16,354 nt of DNA from assembly GCA_900548125.1 (NCBI GenBank), contig URJN01000010.1:1-16354 (forward strand), written 5' to 3'. Position numbers and translations under genes: made by a program. Source of the DNA: an uncultured Eubacteriales bacterium (lineage in GTDB: Bacteria; Bacillota; Clostridia; Christensenellales; Aristaeellaceae). Below are positions 8,481-15,670 of this stretch, in pieces. Numbering within the stretch: the stretch's first letter is position 1; each line of letters begins with the position of its first letter. Below the pieces are notes generated by a model that was not told the origin of the DNA, did not search any database, and was given only the letters and a program-made list of their open reading frames with translations.

Positions 8481-9307
8481 GATACAAAAAGCGCAAAAAA
8501 GCGGCGTCGCAGGTCATGGCGATGGCCGTGCTGGTCGTCGCGGTGCTGGCGGTACTGTTTGTTCTGGCGAGCAGCCAGGTGTTCAAAGTTCGGAACATTC
8601 TGGTCGTGGGCAACCGCAATCTGCTCAAGGAAGAGGTCATTACGCAGAGCGGCGTTCAGATTGGCGATAATCTGCTTTCCCTGAGTGATACAGAACTGAA
8701 AAAAAGACTGGAGAAGAACCGATATATCGAGTATATCGGACATGAATTCGATTATCGAGGCACGTTGACGCTCAGAATCAATGAGCGACTGGGCATGGGC
8801 GTGGTCAATGCGCTGGGTCTGTATTATGTGCTGGATGCGGAGGGGATGGTGCTTGAATGCGCGGGGAGCGTGTTTCCGGATACCGTCGCGGGTCCTAAAA
8901 TCAGCGGGTTTTCGATGGACGACAATACACGGGTTGTCATTGGCGATAAGCTGCCCGTGCGCGACAACGGGCAGCTTGAAAGCATGAGGTGTGTGCTGAC
9001 CATGCTGGACAGCGTTGGAATGCTGGGCAGGATATCGCAGCTGGACGTCAAGAATCTGGACAATCTGTATCTGATGACGACAGACGGGGCAAAGATTGTT
9101 CTGGGCGATGACGGAAGCCTTCAGACCAAGCTGTTGATTGCGCGCGAGGTGCTGGCTGTGCGCGAGCCGCTGGGTACGGTGCGGGGCGCGAAGATTGACG
9201 TTTCCAGCGGCAGAGAGGCGCATTACATCCCCGATACGCTTCCAACAATTACCCCCGTACCGACTGCAACACCTACGGCAGCCCCCTCCGGAACACCCCA
9301 AAATTGA
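8477..9307 (+). CDS. ftsQ: FtsQ/DivIB cell division protein
   Basis: FtsQ (DivIB) is a bitopic divisome protein that binds FtsL and DivIC outside the membrane. The protein has a strongly basic cytoplasmic tip (residues 2-8), one transmembrane helix (about 12-32), a POTRA domain (about 36-104, starting FKVRNILVVGNRNL) and the FtsQ beta domain up to about residue 245. The last 25 residues (252-276) are a disordered Pro/Thr/Ala-rich tail. The start is the ATG that overlaps the ftsW stop as ATGA, with GGGAGG just upstream; a longer open frame runs back into ftsW but is only its shadow. Length is 276 residues, in the usual range. Usually murG, murC or murB lie near this gene; none is here. It is the last gene before the internal ftsA promoter. 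Confidence 0.9.
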   Translation: MRYKKRKKAASQVMAMAVLVVAVLAVLFVLASSQVFKVRNILVVGNRNLLKEEVITQSGVQIGDNLLSLSDTELKKRLEKNRYIEYIGHEFDYRGTLTLRINERLGMGVVNALGLYYVLDAEGMVLECAGSVFPDTVAGPKISGFSMDDNTRVVIGDKLPVRDNGQLESMRCVLTMLDSVGMLGRISQLDVKNLDNLYLMTTDGAKIVLGDDGSLQTKLLIAREVLAVREPLGTVRGAKIDVSSGREAHYIPDTLPTITPVPTATPTAAPSGTPQN

Positions 9308-9346
9308 AAATTTGGACGGAAATGGAACAAAATTTGCTCAAGTGGG

Positions 9347-9375
9347 TTGAAAGAACGGGCATAATCGGTTACAAT
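9347..9375 (+). promoter_or_regulatory. Sigma-A type promoter of ftsA-ftsZ
   Basis: TTGAAA (9347-9352) and TACAAT (9370-9375) are separated by exactly 17 bases, a near-consensus vegetative promoter. Transcription would start near 9382, leaving a leader of about 80 bases before ftsA. It lies in the only sizeable gap inside the division block, suggesting that ftsA and ftsZ can be expressed apart from the upstream genes. Confidence 0.75.
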
Positions 9376-9412
9376 AAACTCGCATAATAATAGCAAATCA
9401 GATGATATCTTG

Positions 9413-9426
9413 CGCCCTTTTGGGCG
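9413..9426 (+). other. Hairpin in the ftsA leader
   Basis: CGCCC (9413-9417), a TTTT loop and GGGCG (9422-9426) form a small perfect hairpin in the predicted 5' leader of ftsA. The bases after it (AATTTA) do not form a T-run, so it is probably not a terminator. It ends about 20 bases before the AGGAG site at 9446-9450. Confidence 0.4.
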
Positions 9427-9461
9427 AATTTACATGCGGGCAGACAGGAGCATGAGATCGT

Positions 9462-10604
9462 ATGATGAAAAAAGCGACGGCGGTTCTGGACTTTGGCACA
9501 TCCAAAGTGCTGGTATTGCTTGCGGAGGAGAGCGCGTATCAGAAGGTGACGATTACATCGGCGGGCATGGCGCAGTATGACGGCTTCATGAACGGCGAGT
9601 GGAATGCCCCCTCGGAGGTTTCCGATGCGATTGCCAGCGCGGTTGAAGCAGCTGAAAACAAAGTCGGAACCCATATCAAAGAGGTTTACGTGGGCGTACC
9701 GGGCGAGTTCGTTCGGGTATATGTAATCGAATCGAGCGTTGCGCTTCAGGGAGCAGACCCCAAGGTTACCAGCGCGGACGTCGAAAAACTGCAAAGACAG
9801 GCGACCGAAATGCTCGACCGCCCGACGGGTGTCATTATTCACCGTTCTCCGGCATGGTTCAAGGTGGACGGCGGGCAGAAAACGCTTGAGCCGGTCGATC
9901 AGAAAGGCTCGACGCTGGAAGGCATGATTGGCTTCGTTCTGGCAGATCAGTTCTTCATCAATGATGTAACGGAGCGGCTCAAGGAACTGGGCATAGAAGT
10001 GCGCGGCTTCTTCTCCACCTCGGTGGGAGAGGCGATGCAGATGATTCCGTTTGAGGAGCGCGACCATACGGCAATCCTTGTGGATGTGGGTTACCTGTCC
10101 ACGGAGGTGATGGCGGTCGAGGGCGATGCGCTCATCTGGCAGAAGGTTCTGCCGGTCGGCGGCGCGCATATCACGCTGGATTTGACCTACGGACTGGAAA
10201 AGCCCTTTGACATGTGCGAAAAGATTAAGCGGGCTTACACGTTCAATGCGCCGAAGAACACGCAGATTGAGGTTCAGGGCGAGAACGGGCAGATGGAGAG
10301 CTTTTCCGGCGAGCAGGTGAGCATGATTATCGACGCGCGCGTGGATGAAATGCTCGAAATGATTGACGACGCCATCAAAAAGAGCGGTATCCGGCTGGGC
10401 AACTGGTCAAACGTTTATTTTACAGGCGGCGGACTGATGCCGATGGCAGGCGCAAGGGTGTACGCGGCGGGAAAGCTCTCCCGCAACGTCCGCGAGGCGG
10501 CGGCAAAAACGGTCAAGCTCAAGCCCGCGCAGATTTACGCCAGCGGCAGCGGATTGCTCGAATTGGTATACAATACCATTAAGCGGGTCTTCCGTAAGAA
10601 ATAA
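9462..10604 (+). CDS. ftsA: FtsA, actin-like membrane anchor of the Z-ring
   Basis: FtsA is an actin-family ATPase that ties FtsZ filaments to the membrane and recruits later divisome proteins. The phosphate-1 motif LDFGTSKVLVLL (about residues 7-18) opens the fold, a second nucleotide-binding segment is seen at ILVDVGYLSTEV (about 204-215), and the adenosine motif VYFTGGGLMPMAGA lies near 321-334. The last 15 residues (LLELVYNTIKRVFRKK) form the amphipathic membrane-targeting helix found in FtsA. The match to textbook FtsA is rather loose in the middle, but the C-terminal helix and position directly before ftsZ settle it. ATG 9462 is 11 bases after AGGAG; ATG 9465 is an alternative, and the ATG at 9452 is out of frame. 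Length 380 residues, slightly short for the family. The gap to ftsZ is 41 nt. Confidence 0.9.
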   Translation: MMKKATAVLDFGTSKVLVLLAEESAYQKVTITSAGMAQYDGFMNGEWNAPSEVSDAIASAVEAAENKVGTHIKEVYVGVPGEFVRVYVIESSVALQGADPKVTSADVEKLQRQATEMLDRPTGVIIHRSPAWFKVDGGQKTLEPVDQKGSTLEGMIGFVLADQFFINDVTERLKELGIEVRGFFSTSVGEAMQMIPFEERDHTAILVDVGYLSTEVMAVEGDALIWQKVLPVGGAHITLDLTYGLEKPFDMCEKIKRAYTFNAPKNTQIEVQGENGQMESFSGEQVSMIIDARVDEMLEMIDDAIKKSGIRLGNWSNVYFTGGGLMPMAGARVYAAGKLSRNVREAAAKTVKLKPAQIYASGSGLLELVYNTIKRVFRKK

Positions 10605-10645
10605 ACCGGTTTTTTATTGAAAGCGAAACAAAAGGGGGATTTCCT

Positions 10646-11980
10646 GTGTTTGAAATTGAAATGGACGAACGTCCGGCAGCTTCCATCAAGGTCGTCGGCT
10701 GCGGCGGCGGCGGCGGAAACGCGCTGAACCGCATGGTTGACTGCGGCGTGACCGGCGTTGACTTTATTGCTGTCAATACCGACGTTCAGGCCCTGCGGAC
10801 GAGCCGCGCGGCGACCATGATTCAGATTGGCGAAAAGTTGACGAAGGGCTTGGGCGCGGGCGCGACGCCGGAAATCGGCAAGAAGGCCGCAGAGGAAAGC
10901 CGCGAGGAGATTGCCAGCGCGCTCAAGGGCGCGGATCTGGTCTTTGTAACCGCGGGCATGGGCGGCGGCACCGGTACGGGCGCGGCTCCCGTTGTTGCGG
11001 AAATCGCGCGCGATATGGGCATTCTGACCATTGCTGTCGTGACCAAGCCGTTTGCGTTTGAAGGCAAGACGCGCATGCGCAAGGCTGAATCCGGCATTGA
11101 CGAGCTGAAGCAGCGCGTGGATACGCTGGTCGTGATTCCGAACGAGCGTCTGCTTCAGGTCTGCCCGAAGGGAACGAGCTTCAAAGGCGCGTTCAACTTT
11201 GCAGATGACGTGCTTCGTCAGGGCATTCAGGGCATTTCCGACCTCATCAGCCAGACGGGTATCATCAACCTGGACTTTGCGGATGTCAAGGCGGTTATGG
11301 AATCCGGCGGCATGGCGCATCTGGGTATCGGCGTCGGCAAGGGCGAAAAGGCGATGGCGGATGCCGCGCAGAACGCAATTTCTTCTCCGATGCTCGAAAC
11401 CAGCATTGACGGTGCGCGCGCTGTGCTGATTAACGTGACCTGCAACTCCAATTGCAGCATCGTGGATATCAACGATGCGGTCGAAATGATTACCGCCGCC
11501 GCGGACAGCGAGGCGAACATCATCTTCGGCGCAAGCATCGACGATGCGCTGGAGGATGAGGTGCATATCACGGTGATTGCGACCGGCTTTGAGAAAGTGC
11601 CGTTCCCGCCGCGTGCGAGCAGCATCGAGCGTCCGGCGACACTTCCGTCGCAGGCACCGTATGTGCCGCAGAGCTACACGCCGAGCTATCAGCCGCAGGG
11701 TATGCAGGGCGGTATGCCGCGCGGAAACTACCGCTATGACCCGACCTATCAGCCGGTGACGGCAGGCTATGCCGCGCCGCAGCAGGGCACGATGGCTGGC
11801 GAACCGGAAGTACCGGCGTTCGTCAATGAAGGCGTATCCGGACAGCGCGTGTCCCCCTACGCGACTATGCCCGATATGCCCGTACCTAACCAGAATGTGC
11901 CTGCTCAGGAGCAGAAGGAGGATCGCAGCACGCCGCGTTCCTTCATGGATGGCATTCCGGCATATATGCGCCGCAAGTAA
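10646..11980 (+). CDS. ftsZ: FtsZ, tubulin-like cell division GTPase
   Basis: FtsZ polymerises with GTP into the Z-ring at midcell. The N-terminal GTPase domain has GCGGGGGNALNRM (about residues 16-28) and the tubulin signature GGGTGTG at 106-112. The T7 synergy loop NLDFADVK (208-215) supplies the catalytic Asp210 and Asp213. After the core (to about residue 317) comes a disordered linker of about 110 residues rich in Pro, Gln, Tyr and Gly. The protein ends with the conserved peptide GIPAYMRRK that binds FtsA and SepF-type partners. Translation starts at GTG 10646 with AGGGGG at 10633-10638, seven bases upstream; the first ATG at 10661 lacks such a site. Length 444 residues, longer than the common 380-410 because of the linker. 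A strong terminator follows 13 bases after the stop. Confidence 0.98.
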   Translation: MFEIEMDERPAASIKVVGCGGGGGNALNRMVDCGVTGVDFIAVNTDVQALRTSRAATMIQIGEKLTKGLGAGATPEIGKKAAEESREEIASALKGADLVFVTAGMGGGTGTGAAPVVAEIARDMGILTIAVVTKPFAFEGKTRMRKAESGIDELKQRVDTLVVIPNERLLQVCPKGTSFKGAFNFADDVLRQGIQGISDLISQTGIINLDFADVKAVMESGGMAHLGIGVGKGEKAMADAAQNAISSPMLETSIDGARAVLINVTCNSNCSIVDINDAVEMITAAADSEANIIFGASIDDALEDEVHITVIATGFEKVPFPPRASSIERPATLPSQAPYVPQSYTPSYQPQGMQGGMPRGNYRYDPTYQPVTAGYAAPQQGTMAGEPEVPAFVNEGVSGQRVSPYATMPDMPVPNQNVPAQEQKEDRSTPRSFMDGIPAYMRRK

Positions 11981-11992
11981 ATTGGATTTCTG

Positions 11993-12017
11993 AGCCGGCC
12001 TTCGGGTCGGCTTTTTT
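11993..12017 (+). terminator. Intrinsic terminator after ftsZ
   Basis: AGCCGGCC (11993-12000), a stable TTCG tetraloop and GGTCGGCT (12005-12012) form an eight-pair stem with one G-U pair, and the T-run extends through 12017. It closes the division cluster. Confidence 0.92.
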
Positions 12018-12167
12018 GACACATGCGAAACGGTGCATAATCGACCGCGAGGCAAACGCCGAGGTGTTGCGGACCTTGGAGGACGCGCGGGTTCAGCCTG
12101 CTTTTGCGATGTTAAACTATATGTGCTTCAAGCGAAAAGCATGAATCAGAAGGAGATTTTTTTCGGC

Positions 12168-13751
12168 ATGAAACAGATCAACCGAGCGATAACGGCGGTG
12201 TTTTGCGCAATGGCGGCATGCGTGCTTCTGCTGATTCTCTTTGCGTTTGAAACGACTGCGTTCAGCGGCAAAGTGAATTTTGTACTGCCACAATGGAGCA
12301 TGATGATTATCGGTCTGGCAGTGCTTTTTGCCGTTTATGCCGTATCGGAAGGCTTCGGCAGAGGCATGCGCGTCGGACGGGCGCGGAGGATAGAGCCTGT
12401 TTTCTGGCTGCTGGTCTTTGCCGCGCAGGCGAGTGTGAGCTTTTTTACATACTTTATGCCGCCGTGGGATGCGGGCAAGGTGATTGAAAACGCCTATGCT
12501 ATCGCGGCATATTCGGAGCCTTCTTTCCTCGATAACATGTATTTCTCGCGCTGCTCCAACAATATTGTGTTGACACTGTTGGATGCGGATTTGATGCGCC
12601 TGTTTCGAGCCGTCGTCGGCGATGCGGGAATTGAACGATGCACGTATGTGCTGATTGTGGCGCAGTGCGCGGTGAGCGCCTGTACGGGCTGGCTGACACA
12701 ATGGACAGCAAGGAGCATGACGGATTCGCGGCGGTTTTCATGGACGGTTGCTGCCGGATATGTGCTGCTGGTCAGCTTGTCGCCGTGGGTGATGATTCCA
12801 TATTCAGACGGTTTTGCGCTGCTCTTTCCGATGCTGACGCTGGCACTCTACATACGTCAGCAGACGGCGAAAAACAGGGTGCTTTGCTGGGCTGCCATCG
12901 GTGCGGCGGCAGCGTTGGGCTACTGGATGAAGCCGCAGGGCGTAATTATGCTGATTGCCGTCGGTATTGTGGAAACCGCACGCCTGCTTTCGGAAGGTGC
13001 GTTTTCCGCGTGGCTTAAACGCTTTGGCGCAATGGCGGCGGTGCTGCTGATCTTGGTCGTGCCTGTGAAGCGTGCGATAATCAGCGCGTCGCCGTTTGAA
13101 ATCGACCCCGAGGCGGATATCGGGGTGCTGCATTACGTCATGCTGGGCTGCAACCAGGAAACGGACGGCACGGTTTCGCACGAGGACAAGGTGTCTTCCT
13201 ACGGCATCGAGAGGAAAGCAGAACGCACGCAGATGCAGCTGGAAACGATTGCAGACAGACTGCGGCAGATGCACGAGAGCGGCACTTTTTTTGACCACCT
13301 CAAGAAAAAAACGCTTGTGAACTATGCGGATGGTACATTCGCGTGGGAAGAACTTGCTTATCCCGCGTCGGTCGTAGAGGAAAAGGACGGAGTGATTTCT
13401 CCGCTTCTGCGCAGCATCATTTGGGCAGACGGAAGCCGGCACAGCGCATTTGCGGTGATGCTCCACAGCATATGGATGGGCGTGCTGGCACTCTGCGTGC
13501 TTGCGCTGCCCGCCTATCACGAGAGCGAAAAGCACAAAAGCGAGTGTACACTGGCGGCGATGATGCTCGCGCTTATCGGGATTACGCTGTTTGAAACGAT
13601 TTTCGAGGCGAGAGCGCGGTACTTGTTCATTTATGCGCCTGCGTATCTGACGGTAGGCATGATGGGACTGCATACGTGTGCAGAACACATAAAGAAAAAG
13701 AGAAGGCCGGTTTGCGGATTCGCTGATGATGCAGACAAAACGGCGGGATGA
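12168..13751 (+). CDS. Multi-pass membrane protein, probable GT-C type glycosyltransferase
   Basis: I do not recognise an exact family. The protein (527 residues) has about ten to twelve predicted membrane helices, the first three near residues 7-28, 42-62 and 77-97. Features resembling lipid-phosphate-sugar dependent GT-C transferases (GT39/PMT-like) are an acidic residue in the first large outer loop (PPWDAGKV, Asp101), DGFALLFPMLTLALY near 214-228, the WMKPQG segment at 253-258, and a large hydrophilic outer region after HYVMLG (322-327). In Gram-positive relatives this layout goes with glycosylation of wall polymers or proteins, but that is inference. ATG 12168 follows AAGGAG (12150-12155) with a long 12-base gap; ATG 12141 is in frame but has no ribosome binding site. 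The gene lies alone between two terminators and so is its own transcription unit. Membrane protein: certain; glycosyltransferase: moderate. Confidence 0.6.
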   Translation: MKQINRAITAVFCAMAACVLLLILFAFETTAFSGKVNFVLPQWSMMIIGLAVLFAVYAVSEGFGRGMRVGRARRIEPVFWLLVFAAQASVSFFTYFMPPWDAGKVIENAYAIAAYSEPSFLDNMYFSRCSNNIVLTLLDADLMRLFRAVVGDAGIERCTYVLIVAQCAVSACTGWLTQWTARSMTDSRRFSWTVAAGYVLLVSLSPWVMIPYSDGFALLFPMLTLALYIRQQTAKNRVLCWAAIGAAAALGYWMKPQGVIMLIAVGIVETARLLSEGAFSAWLKRFGAMAAVLLILVVPVKRAIISASPFEIDPEADIGVLHYVMLGCNQETDGTVSHEDKVSSYGIERKAERTQMQLETIADRLRQMHESGTFFDHLKKKTLVNYADGTFAWEELAYPASVVEEKDGVISPLLRSIIWADGSRHSAFAVMLHSIWMGVLALCVLALPAYHESEKHKSECTLAAMMLALIGITLFETIFEARARYLFIYAPAYLTVGMMGLHTCAEHIKKKRRPVCGFADDADKTAG

Positions 13752-13811
13752 GTCTGCAAGGCTCTAAAGCACAGTTTACGGAATTGATTTTTTGTATCAT
13801 TCTGCATAAAG

Positions 13812-13855
13812 ATAAGAAAAAGCTCCTTTCGTAAAAAGAAAGGGGCTTTTCTTAT
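13812..13855. terminator. Bidirectional terminator between convergent genes
   Basis: The arms 13812-13830 and 13838-13855 pair almost perfectly around a seven-base GTAAAAA loop, with one G-U pair and one bulged A, and the core GCTCCTTTC/GAAAGGGGC is flanked by A-rich and T-rich arms. It therefore gives a T-rich 3' side on both strands and serves the plus-strand membrane protein gene and the minus-strand secreted protein gene. Confidence 0.92.
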
Positions 13856-13878
13856 GAAGCTATCAAGAAAGAGTTAGA

Positions 13879-14532
13879 TTAGGTGAACTTGAACGTGGCG
13901 CGAAGCTGACGATATACATGGTTATAATAGGAGAACCAGTTACTCGGCGTTGTCAGGCGAATCTGAATCAGCTCTTTATCGTGAGCGACGACGGCAACAC
14001 GTCCGCGCATGCTGTATTCCTTTGTGCCGTCGTTATAGGTGGCGCGGTAGTAGCAATAGTAACCGCTTGCGCCGCCGATGCTTGCCGTCGCGATATCGTT
14101 GGCTTTGAAGGTGGTGAACATGCCTTCCAGCTCGGTCAGCACGGACTCAAGCCGCGTGCGGGCGTCGGCGGCGGTCTGGCTCAGACCGGCAGAAAAACGC
14201 TCAATCGTCAGGCGGGTCTGATAACCGTCCGGCTCCATCATTTCACTCTTCGGCTCGACGAACTGGAGCGTGGTGTCCTGATTGGTGCTGGGGTTGAGCA
14301 GCCAGGAATACGGGATGGAGAAGGAAATGCCCATAGAGCTGCTGGTGTAGGTGTCATACATATAATCCGGCGTCGGCGCAGGAGTCGGCGTCGGCTTGTC
14401 AATCGGATCGACGGCGATGGGCGTAGCCAGCGGGTTATCGAGCTGAAGGGTTGAAAAATCCAGAGTGGATTCCGCCTGCGCTACGGCGACGGTCGCCAGA
14501 GCTGCGGCGAGGAAAAGAAGAATACGCTTCAT
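13879..14532 (-). CDS. Secreted protein with Pro/Thr linker and possible PsbP/Mog1-like domain
   Basis: I do not recognise this gene with confidence. The 217-residue product starts with a clear Sec signal peptide (MKR, hydrophobic 4-18) with a likely signal peptidase I site after AQA at residue 20; there is no lipobox cysteine, so it is probably released rather than lipid-anchored. A spacer of about 35 residues contains a Pro/Thr repeat (PTPTPAPTP, 47-55). The rest (about 60-217) is one alpha/beta domain beginning MGISFSIPYSWLLNP, followed by a strand-rich region and a long helix (TAADARTRLESVLTELEG). This pattern recalls PsbP/DUF1795-like domains, but that is a tentative fold guess. ATG 14532 has GGAGG (plus-strand 14541-14545) at eight bases; an ATG eleven codons earlier has no such site. 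It is transcribed alone from a strong promoter, divergent from the dehydrogenase gene. Confidence 0.8.
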   Translation of the reverse strand: MKRILLFLAAALATVAVAQAESTLDFSTLQLDNPLATPIAVDPIDKPTPTPAPTPDYMYDTYTSSSMGISFSIPYSWLLNPSTNQDTTLQFVEPKSEMMEPDGYQTRLTIERFSAGLSQTAADARTRLESVLTELEGMFTTFKANDIATASIGGASGYYCYYRATYNDGTKEYSMRGRVAVVAHDKELIQIRLTTPSNWFSYYNHVYRQLRATFKFT

Positions 14533-14585
14533 ATCGGATGCCTCCGTTTGCGGATATGAATCCATGATCGAAATATGATGAAAAC

Positions 14586-14614
14586 AGTATAACAGGGAAC
14601 AGGAGAAAAGTCAA
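14586..14614 (-). promoter_or_regulatory. Sigma-A promoter of the secreted protein gene
   Basis: Read on the minus strand, TTGACT (14614-14609) and TATACT (14591-14586) are 17 bases apart, and a TG one base before the -10 box makes it an extended -10 promoter. The leader to ATG 14532 is about 45-50 bases. Confidence 0.88.
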
Positions 14615-14627
14615 TCTTCGCGCAGGG

Positions 14628-14656
14628 TTGAAAGGCTGGAATGGCTGTCGTATAAT
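14628..14656 (+). promoter_or_regulatory. Sigma-A promoter of the dehydrogenase-HAD operon
   Basis: TTGAAA (14628-14633) and a perfect TATAAT (14651-14656) are separated by exactly 17 bases. Transcription would start near 14663, about 25 bases before ATG 14688. This rules out the in-frame upstream starts at 14628 and 14655, which lie in the promoter. Confidence 0.9.
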
Positions 14657-14687
14657 GGAAACAGAAAAGAAAGGACGGTTGGGAAAG

Positions 14688-15653
14688 ATGACTGAACAGA
14701 GAAAAATCGTTGTTTTGGATGCGTACACCCTTTGCGCGGATGAACTGAATTACGATGCGCTGAATGAGCTTGGCAGCGTGACGGTTTACGAGCGGACGAC
14801 GCCCGAGCAGGCGATTGAGAGAATCGGCGACGCGGAAATCATACTGACCAATAAGGTCGTCATCACGCGGGAAATCATGGAAGCCTGTCCGTCGCTCCGC
14901 TATGTCGGCGTGACGGCGACGGGGTTTAATATTGTAGATATCGAGGAAGCGAAAAGGCGCGGCATTGTCGTGACGAATGCACCGGCTTATTCGACGCAGG
15001 CAGTTGCACAGCACACGGCGGCGTTTCTGCTGGAAAGCCTGAATCATGTTGCCGCGTATGACGCGCAGGTACATGACGGCGCATGGCAGAGAAGCAAGGA
15101 TTTTTGCTTTTTGAGCGCAAAAATGGAAGAAGCGGCGGGCAAGACGATGGGCTTGATTGGCTTTGGCAATATCGGTCAAAGCGTCGCGAAAATTGCGCTG
15201 GCACTCGGCATGCGGGTTCTTGTTCATGTGCCGCATCCGAAGGAAGGCTGGGAGGATGTTCGATTTGTCAGCTTCGACGAATTGATTTCGGAAAGCGACG
15301 TCATTTCGCTGCACTGCCCGCTGAAGGAAGAAAACAAAGGCATGATTGGCGAACGTGCGATTGCGAAGATGAAGACGGGCGTTCGCGTCATCAATACGGC
15401 GCGCGGGCCGCTGGTTGATGAACGCGCTATGGCGGATGCGCTTGAAGCAGGGAAGGTCGCCTGCTATATGGCGGATGTGCTGAGTGAAGAACCGCCGAAG
15501 GAAGATAATCCGCTGCTGCATGCGCCGAATGCTATTTTGACGCCGCATGTCGCATGGGCGCCGCTGCAAACGAGAGAGAGACTGCTGAATATCGTGGTGA
15601 ACAATGTCCGCGCCTATGCGTCGGGAAATCCCGTGAACGTGGTCGGCAGATAA
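14688..15653 (+). CDS. D-2-hydroxyacid dehydrogenase, glycerate dehydrogenase (HprA)-like
   Basis: The protein (321 residues) belongs to the D-isomer specific 2-hydroxyacid dehydrogenases, which reduce 2-oxoacids such as hydroxypyruvate or glyoxylate with NAD(P)H in the cytosol. The catalytic domain is split around a Rossmann domain (about residues 100-285) that starts with GLIGFGNIGQSVAKIA. The catalytic trio is present: Arg239 in NTARGPLVD, Glu268 in SEEPP, and His287 in TPHVAW. The ending TPHVAWAPLQTRERLL fits the glycerate dehydrogenase subgroup. Where NAD-specific relatives have Asp at the end of the second Rossmann strand, this one has a Val in LVHVPHP, so the cofactor preference is open. 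ATG 14688 lies downstream of the promoter and has an AAAGGA site (14670-14675). The exact substrate cannot be read from the sequence. It is co-transcribed with the HAD gene 17 nt downstream. Confidence 0.9.
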   Translation: MTEQRKIVVLDAYTLCADELNYDALNELGSVTVYERTTPEQAIERIGDAEIILTNKVVITREIMEACPSLRYVGVTATGFNIVDIEEAKRRGIVVTNAPAYSTQAVAQHTAAFLLESLNHVAAYDAQVHDGAWQRSKDFCFLSAKMEEAAGKTMGLIGFGNIGQSVAKIALALGMRVLVHVPHPKEGWEDVRFVSFDELISESDVISLHCPLKEENKGMIGERAIAKMKTGVRVINTARGPLVDERAMADALEAGKVACYMADVLSEEPPKEDNPLLHAPNAILTPHVAWAPLQTRERLLNIVVNNVRAYASGNPVNVVGR

Positions 15654-15670
15654 ACGAAAGGGGAATGCGT

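Noticed and set aside
9413..9430. Hairpin in the ftsA leader as an intrinsic terminator or attenuator
   Set aside because: The stem is only five pairs and is followed by AATTTA rather than a T-run.
10535..12055. Minus-strand open frame of about 500 codons opposite ftsZ
   Set aside because: It runs antisense to a certain ftsZ gene and through its terminator, with low-complexity Arg/His/Ala composition.
12045..12130. Possible tRNA, SRP RNA or riboswitch after ftsZ
   Set aside because: No cloverleaf, no T-loop consensus and no SRP RNA or known riboswitch core could be found; it is kept only as an unexplained gap.
12033..12167. N-terminal extension of the membrane protein from GTG 12033
   Set aside because: The added 45 residues are Arg/Gly/Cys-rich without a ribosome binding site, whereas ATG 12168 has AAGGAG upstream and begins a normal membrane N-terminus.
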